Below, one piece after another: positions 60,813-64,000 of a DNA stretch of 64,000 nt. The DNA is taken from positions 310,001 to 374,000 of the forward strand of contig NZ_CP120469.1 in the NCBI RefSeq assembly GCF_029490015.1. The letters are read 5' to 3'. The notes beneath the pieces were generated by a model. The model was not told the DNA's origin, made no database searches, and saw nothing but the letters and a program-made list of their open reading frames with translations. The stretch's first letter is position 1. Each line of letters begins with the position of its first letter. This DNA is from Halobaculum limi (lineage in GTDB: Archaea; Halobacteriota; Halobacteria; Halobacteriales; Haloferacaceae). Made by a program: the position numbers and the translations under genes.

Positions 60813-62999
60813 ATGTCTGGACTGTCTCCCGACGACGGGGACCAGTCGACCACCGCTGTGGCGTCCGTCCGGACACGCTTGCTCGACGCACTCGATTCGG
60901 CCGACAGTGGCCACGCAGCGACGGCGATGCTCGCAGTCGTCGCCGCCGCCGTGGCGGTACTCGTCTCGACGGGCGTGTTCCCGTTTCGCTCGCTCAACCA
61001 CGACGAGGGCGTGTACCTCCAGCAAGCGGAGCTGTTGCTCGCGGGGAAGGTGTTCCTCAGCCCGCCCGTTGAGGACGCCTTCAGACCGTGGTTCTTCGTC
61101 GAGAGCGACCGAGGGCTGTACTCGAAGTACGCGCCCGTCCCGGCGACGGTGTTCGCGCTCGGAAAGCTCTTGGGCGGCTACACCGTCGCGCTGGTCGGTA
61201 TTGCGGCGGGGCTCGTCGTCGCCACCGTCTCGCTCGGGCGGGAACTGTTCGACGCTCGCGTGGGCGTCCTCGCCGGCGTGCTCCTGCTTGCGACGCCGCT
61301 GTTCGTCGTCCACTCGGGGGTGTACCTCCCGTACGCACTGACGGCGACGCTGAACGTCGCCTTCGCCGTCTGGTACCTCCGCGGTGAGCGCCGCGAGTCG
61401 CTGCGCGATGCGACGCTGGCGGGCGTCGCAGTGGGCCTCGCCTTCTTCGCACGACCGTACACGGCGGTGCTGTTCGCGCTGCCGTTCGTCGCACACGCGG
61501 TCGTCACGCTCCTCCGAGCGCGAGCGTGGCGCGTGCTCACCGCCGGACGCGATGCGGTCGATACGGCGGTCACGAACCTGCTCGCGCGCCGAGTCGTGAC
61601 TGCCGCACTCGGGTTGGCGGGCGTCGCCGCGGCGCTCGGGTACAACGTCGTCGTCACCGGCGACCCGCTCGTGTTCCCGTATCTCGCGTTCGCGCCCGAG
61701 GACGGCATCGGCTTCGGCGAACGCGCCATACTGGGTCACGAGGTGGACTACACGGTCGAGTTGGCGTTGGAGGCGAACCGACTGGTGGTCACCGACCTGC
61801 TGACCGAGTGGGTCGTCGCGGGGACCGCCGGCGCAGTCGCCGCGGGCGTAGGCGTCGCGGTCGCTGTCGGGCGGGCGCGAGCGGTCACCGACGTCGCCGA
61901 CGGCGTGAGCACCCGAGTGCGTCGGGGATTGCTCGCTGGGACGTTCCTCACCGTGGTCGGTGGGAACGTCGCATTCTGGGGGAACTACAACGTGCTCGGA
62001 GCGCTCGACGCGAGCGACGACGGCCTCATCCACTACTTGGGCCCGTACTACCACTACGACCTGATCGTGCCGACGGCGGTGTTCGCCGCGGTCGCAGTCG
62101 TCGCGGGCGTCGAGGCCGTCCGGCGTCACGGCCGGCGCGTCGCCGAGCGAGACGGCGTCGACCCGCGGGCAATCCGCGCGGTCGGTGCGGCCCTCCTGCT
62201 GGTTGCGGCGGCGGGCGTCGGCGGCGTGGGCGTCGCCGCCGTCGACGAGACGGTCGACCGGAATCAAGAGGTCACGCAAGAACTCCGGGCAGGCTACGGC
62301 CCGCTGGCTGACGGCGGTCCCGAGGACGGCGTGGTGTTCCTCCCGACACCGTACGGCCCGTGGCTGAACCACCCGTTCCAACTGCTCGTCAACGACGCCG
62401 ACTACGACGACGGCCCGGTGTACGCGCTCGGCGACACCCACGAACTCGCGGTCGCGGCGGCGTTCCCCGACCGCGACCTGTATCGCTACGTGTACGCCGG
62501 GTCGTGGGTCCCGGTCGACGACAGCACCGTCCGCGGGGCTGTCAAGGAGGTCGAGCGCATCTCCGGCGAGTCCATCTCGCTGACGGCGACGCTGGGCCGA
62601 CCCGACGGCGTCGAGGCGACTACCGTCCGTATCACGGGCGACGAGGGGTCGACGTACCTCGTCGCGAACGACTCCGGGGGACCGCTCACCCTGCACCTGA
62701 CCGTCGACGGCGACACTCTGCGTGCGTCGGGCGACGCACTCGCGTCCCCCAGCGGCGACGCGACGCTCGCGGTCGACGACGTCGACGAGGTGTCCATCGA
62801 GGTGTTCGTCGCGACTGGACCCGCCAGCGGCTACAGCTATCAGGTGGTGTTCCCCGTCGAACGCGAGGACGGCATCGTCCGTGCGCTCTCGCCGACGGTC
62901 GAGCGGTGCTCGGTCCCGACACAGTGCATCCCTCAAGGCATCGGCGAGACGCCGCCCAACCGCGGCGTCGACGTGACGCTCTCGAACGCGTCGACATAG
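60813..62999 (+). CDS. GT-C type membrane protein (ArnT/PMT-like)
   Basis: 728 residues. About ten to twelve hydrophobic segments fill 30-500, and a soluble domain covers 500-728. The first outer loop has SLNHDEGVYLQQAELLLAGK, the DE motif of GT-C glycosyltransferases that use lipid-linked sugars. ARPYTAVLFALPFV and LGPYYHYDLIVP are further typical loops. It would transfer a sugar outside the membrane. ATG directly follows the ATPase TAG, so it belongs to the iron operon. Confidence 0.72.
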   Translation: MSGLSPDDGDQSTTAVASVRTRLLDALDSADSGHAATAMLAVVAAAVAVLVSTGVFPFRSLNHDEGVYLQQAELLLAGKVFLSPPVEDAFRPWFFVESDRGLYSKYAPVPATVFALGKLLGGYTVALVGIAAGLVVATVSLGRELFDARVGVLAGVLLLATPLFVVHSGVYLPYALTATLNVAFAVWYLRGERRESLRDATLAGVAVGLAFFARPYTAVLFALPFVAHAVVTLLRARAWRVLTAGRDAVDTAVTNLLARRVVTAALGLAGVAAALGYNVVVTGDPLVFPYLAFAPEDGIGFGERAILGHEVDYTVELALEANRLVVTDLLTEWVVAGTAGAVAAGVGVAVAVGRARAVTDVADGVSTRVRRGLLAGTFLTVVGGNVAFWGNYNVLGALDASDDGLIHYLGPYYHYDLIVPTAVFAAVAVVAGVEAVRRHGRRVAERDGVDPRAIRAVGAALLLVAAAGVGGVGVAAVDETVDRNQEVTQELRAGYGPLADGGPEDGVVFLPTPYGPWLNHPFQLLVNDADYDDGPVYALGDTHELAVAAAFPDRDLYRYVYAGSWVPVDDSTVRGAVKEVERISGESISLTATLGRPDGVEATTVRITGDEGSTYLVANDSGGPLTLHLTVDGDTLRASGDALASPSGDATLAVDDVDEVSIEVFVATGPASGYSYQVVFPVEREDGIVRALSPTVERCSVPTQCIPQGIGETPPNRGVDVTLSNAST

Positions 63000-63030
63000 C
63001 GCCCGACCAGCGTGTGGAATCGGCGCCGGG

Positions 63031-63200
63031 TCAGTGACCCACGACTGAAGTCGTGGTTCACTGACATATCGAAGTATTTTTTATAAATTATACGATTGAC
63101 GTGGAGAGTCAGACTGCCATCGCTCGTGGGGTTGTTCGAGGATTGTCGGATTCCTCCCACGGCTAAAGCCGTGGGCTTCTTCCTTGCATTCGTGTGAGCG
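63031..63200. mobile_element. Miniature IS200/IS605-derived element (about 170 bases)
   Basis: Left hairpin 63031-63064 (16-bp arms TCAGTGAC.. and ..TTCACTGA, one mismatch, loop GA). An AT-rich middle (TATTTTTTATAAATTATA) follows, then the right hairpin 63156-63175 CCCACGGCT aa AGCCGTGGG. Its flank GTGGGCTTCTTCCT..TTCGTGTGA matches 1423-1453. Too small to code a transposase. Confidence 0.6.
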
Positions 63201-63282
63201 TCGACATCCCGAATGTCGCCGAATTCATCGGGGTAGGAACCGTCGTGCGGCTACTTGAGCGGCCTGTTCGTTTTGTCACACG

Positions 63283-64000
63283 ATGGCATACTCCTCCCGG
63301 TGGGCTGTCGAACGCGGCCTTCGGCGGTTCACGGCGCTGTTCGCACTCGGCGTGTTCGGGGTGGTTGCCGCGGGTGTGACGGCGGTCATCAGGGCCGACC
63401 CATCGGCAGGGCCGACTCCCGAGCGAGTGGTCGCCGTCCTCGTCTCCTCGGCGCGACCGCTGGCGTTGCTGGGAGTCGCGGTGGTCGTCGGCCTCGTCGC
63501 GGCCCCCCGAGTGGGCTTTCGCTCGCGAGTACGCGAGTACGTCAGCGGCAACCAGTCGGCGTGGCGCGGGGTGCGCTCGGACCTCACTCGTGCCGTGTGG
63601 TACGGCCTCGCCGTCGGTGTCACCCTCATCGTCACCGCGGCGGTGTTCACACCGGAGAGTACGCTCTCCACCGACGGTGTGACGGTCGCGACCGTGCTCG
63701 CCAGCCTGCCACAGCAGGTGCTGTACGCCGGCCTCACCGAGGAGTTGCTGTTGCGGTGGGGCGCGATGGCGCTCGTCTCGCTCGTGTTGTGGTGGGCGCT
63801 CGACTGCCGATACGGGACGGTGCCGCCGGGGGTCGCGTGGACGTCCATCGCCGTCTCCGCACTGTTGTTCGGACTGGGTCACCTCCCGTCGGCGACAGCG
63901 CTGTACGGCGACCTCAGCCTCACCACCGCGGCGGTCGTCGTCGGGACCAACTCGGCCGCCGGGGTCGCATACGGCTGGCTGTTCTGGCGGCAGAGCCTCG
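63283..64000 (+). CDS. CPBP-family intramembrane metalloprotease (3' end outside window)
   Basis: The frame is open to the end of the window (239 residues seen). At least four hydrophobic segments are seen. Motif 1 EELLLR is at 153-158 and motif 2 FGLGH ends with His200, the zinc-binding Glu/His pairs of CPBP (CAAX/bacteriocin-processing) proteases. The start at ATG 63283 begins MAYSSRWAVERGLRRF. It lies 80 bases after the miniature element, so its promoter may have been affected by that insertion. Substrate unknown. Confidence 0.75.
   Translation, partial: MAYSSRWAVERGLRRFTALFALGVFGVVAAGVTAVIRADPSAGPTPERVVAVLVSSARPLALLGVAVVVGLVAAPRVGFRSRVREYVSGNQSAWRGVRSDLTRAVWYGLAVGVTLIVTAAVFTPESTLSTDGVTVATVLASLPQQVLYAGLTEELLLRWGAMALVSLVLWWALDCRYGTVPPGVAWTSIAVSALLFGLGHLPSATALYGDLSLTTAAVVVGTNSAAGVAYGWLFWRQSL

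Noticed and set aside
60771-62936. Minus-strand frame of 721 codons
   Set aside because: Antisense to the GT-C-like gene; composition (Arg/Glu/Asp/His-rich with no hydrophobic core) is that of a high-G+C shadow.
1-64000. CRISPR array
   Set aside because: No regularly spaced direct repeats with unique spacers. The repeats seen are protein-coding low-complexity units or IS ends.

Overview
This window is chromosomal DNA of a halophilic archaeon (class Halobacteria). The evidence is high G+C, strongly acidic predicted proteins, GTG as a frequent start, 1-4 base gene overlaps, twin-arginine lipoproteins, a PGF-CTERM surface protein, and haloarchaea-specific families (HalOD1, DUF7344, DUF7563-like). 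I see no rRNA, tRNA or CRISPR array.

1-43.6 kb is mainly a surface-glycan region. It opens with the end of a sugar nucleotidyltransferase, then has a phosphoglucosamine/phosphohexose mutase, a dolichol-phosphate-type GT2, a large PKD/PGF-CTERM surface protein, a PQQ-propeller lipoprotein, three beta-helix proteins (the third just beyond, at 44 kb), DUF1616, Gfo/Idh enzymes, a SDR epimerase, a flippase, a polytopic membrane protein, GT4, FemAB-like transferases, a UPF0104-type membrane protein and a methyltransferase. A tightly overlapping minus-strand operon (about 37.3 to 28.7 kb) encodes acetyltransferase, aminotransferase, 3-oxidoreductase and UDP-sugar 6-dehydrogenase. This is the enzyme set expected for a 2,3-diacetamido-uronic acid nucleotide. 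Two deacetylases, an alkaline-phosphatase-superfamily enzyme and a DUF354 protein follow in the same operon. A LOV/GAF/PAS histidine kinase (16.9-20.0 kb) lies inside the region.

The most striking signal is an unlisted promoter-like element, consensus TATAACAAT/A. It occurs upstream of at least eleven glycan transcription units and was not seen by eye in the last 20 kb. In eight cases 25-27 bases separate it from the start codon, where the BRE/TATA box of a leaderless haloarchaeal transcript would lie. I read this as a dedicated promoter class co-ordinating the glycan genes.

44-51.9 kb is regulatory and accessory: a Tat-exported beta-helix protein with a Ser/Thr/Asp linker plus a 72-residue companion, HalOD1 proteins, an EamA transporter divergent from an Lrp-family regulator, and a PAS histidine kinase.

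52-63 kb holds a GMC oxidoreductase/subunit 3 pair with a PQQ-propeller lipoprotein, and then an operon that joins a GT75/RGP-like (UDP-arabinopyranose mutase family) protein to a complete ferric-iron ABC transporter and a GT-C-like membrane protein. A near-perfect TTAGG-N4-CCTAA palindrome precedes this operon and fits a DtxR/Idr iron operator. The window ends inside a CPBP-family membrane protease gene.

Short relics of IS200/IS605-type ends (small GC-rich hairpins with shared flanks) lie at 1.4-2.2, 13.9-14.6, 21.1 and 63.0-63.2 kb. They mark past insertion activity at the borders of the glycan blocks.
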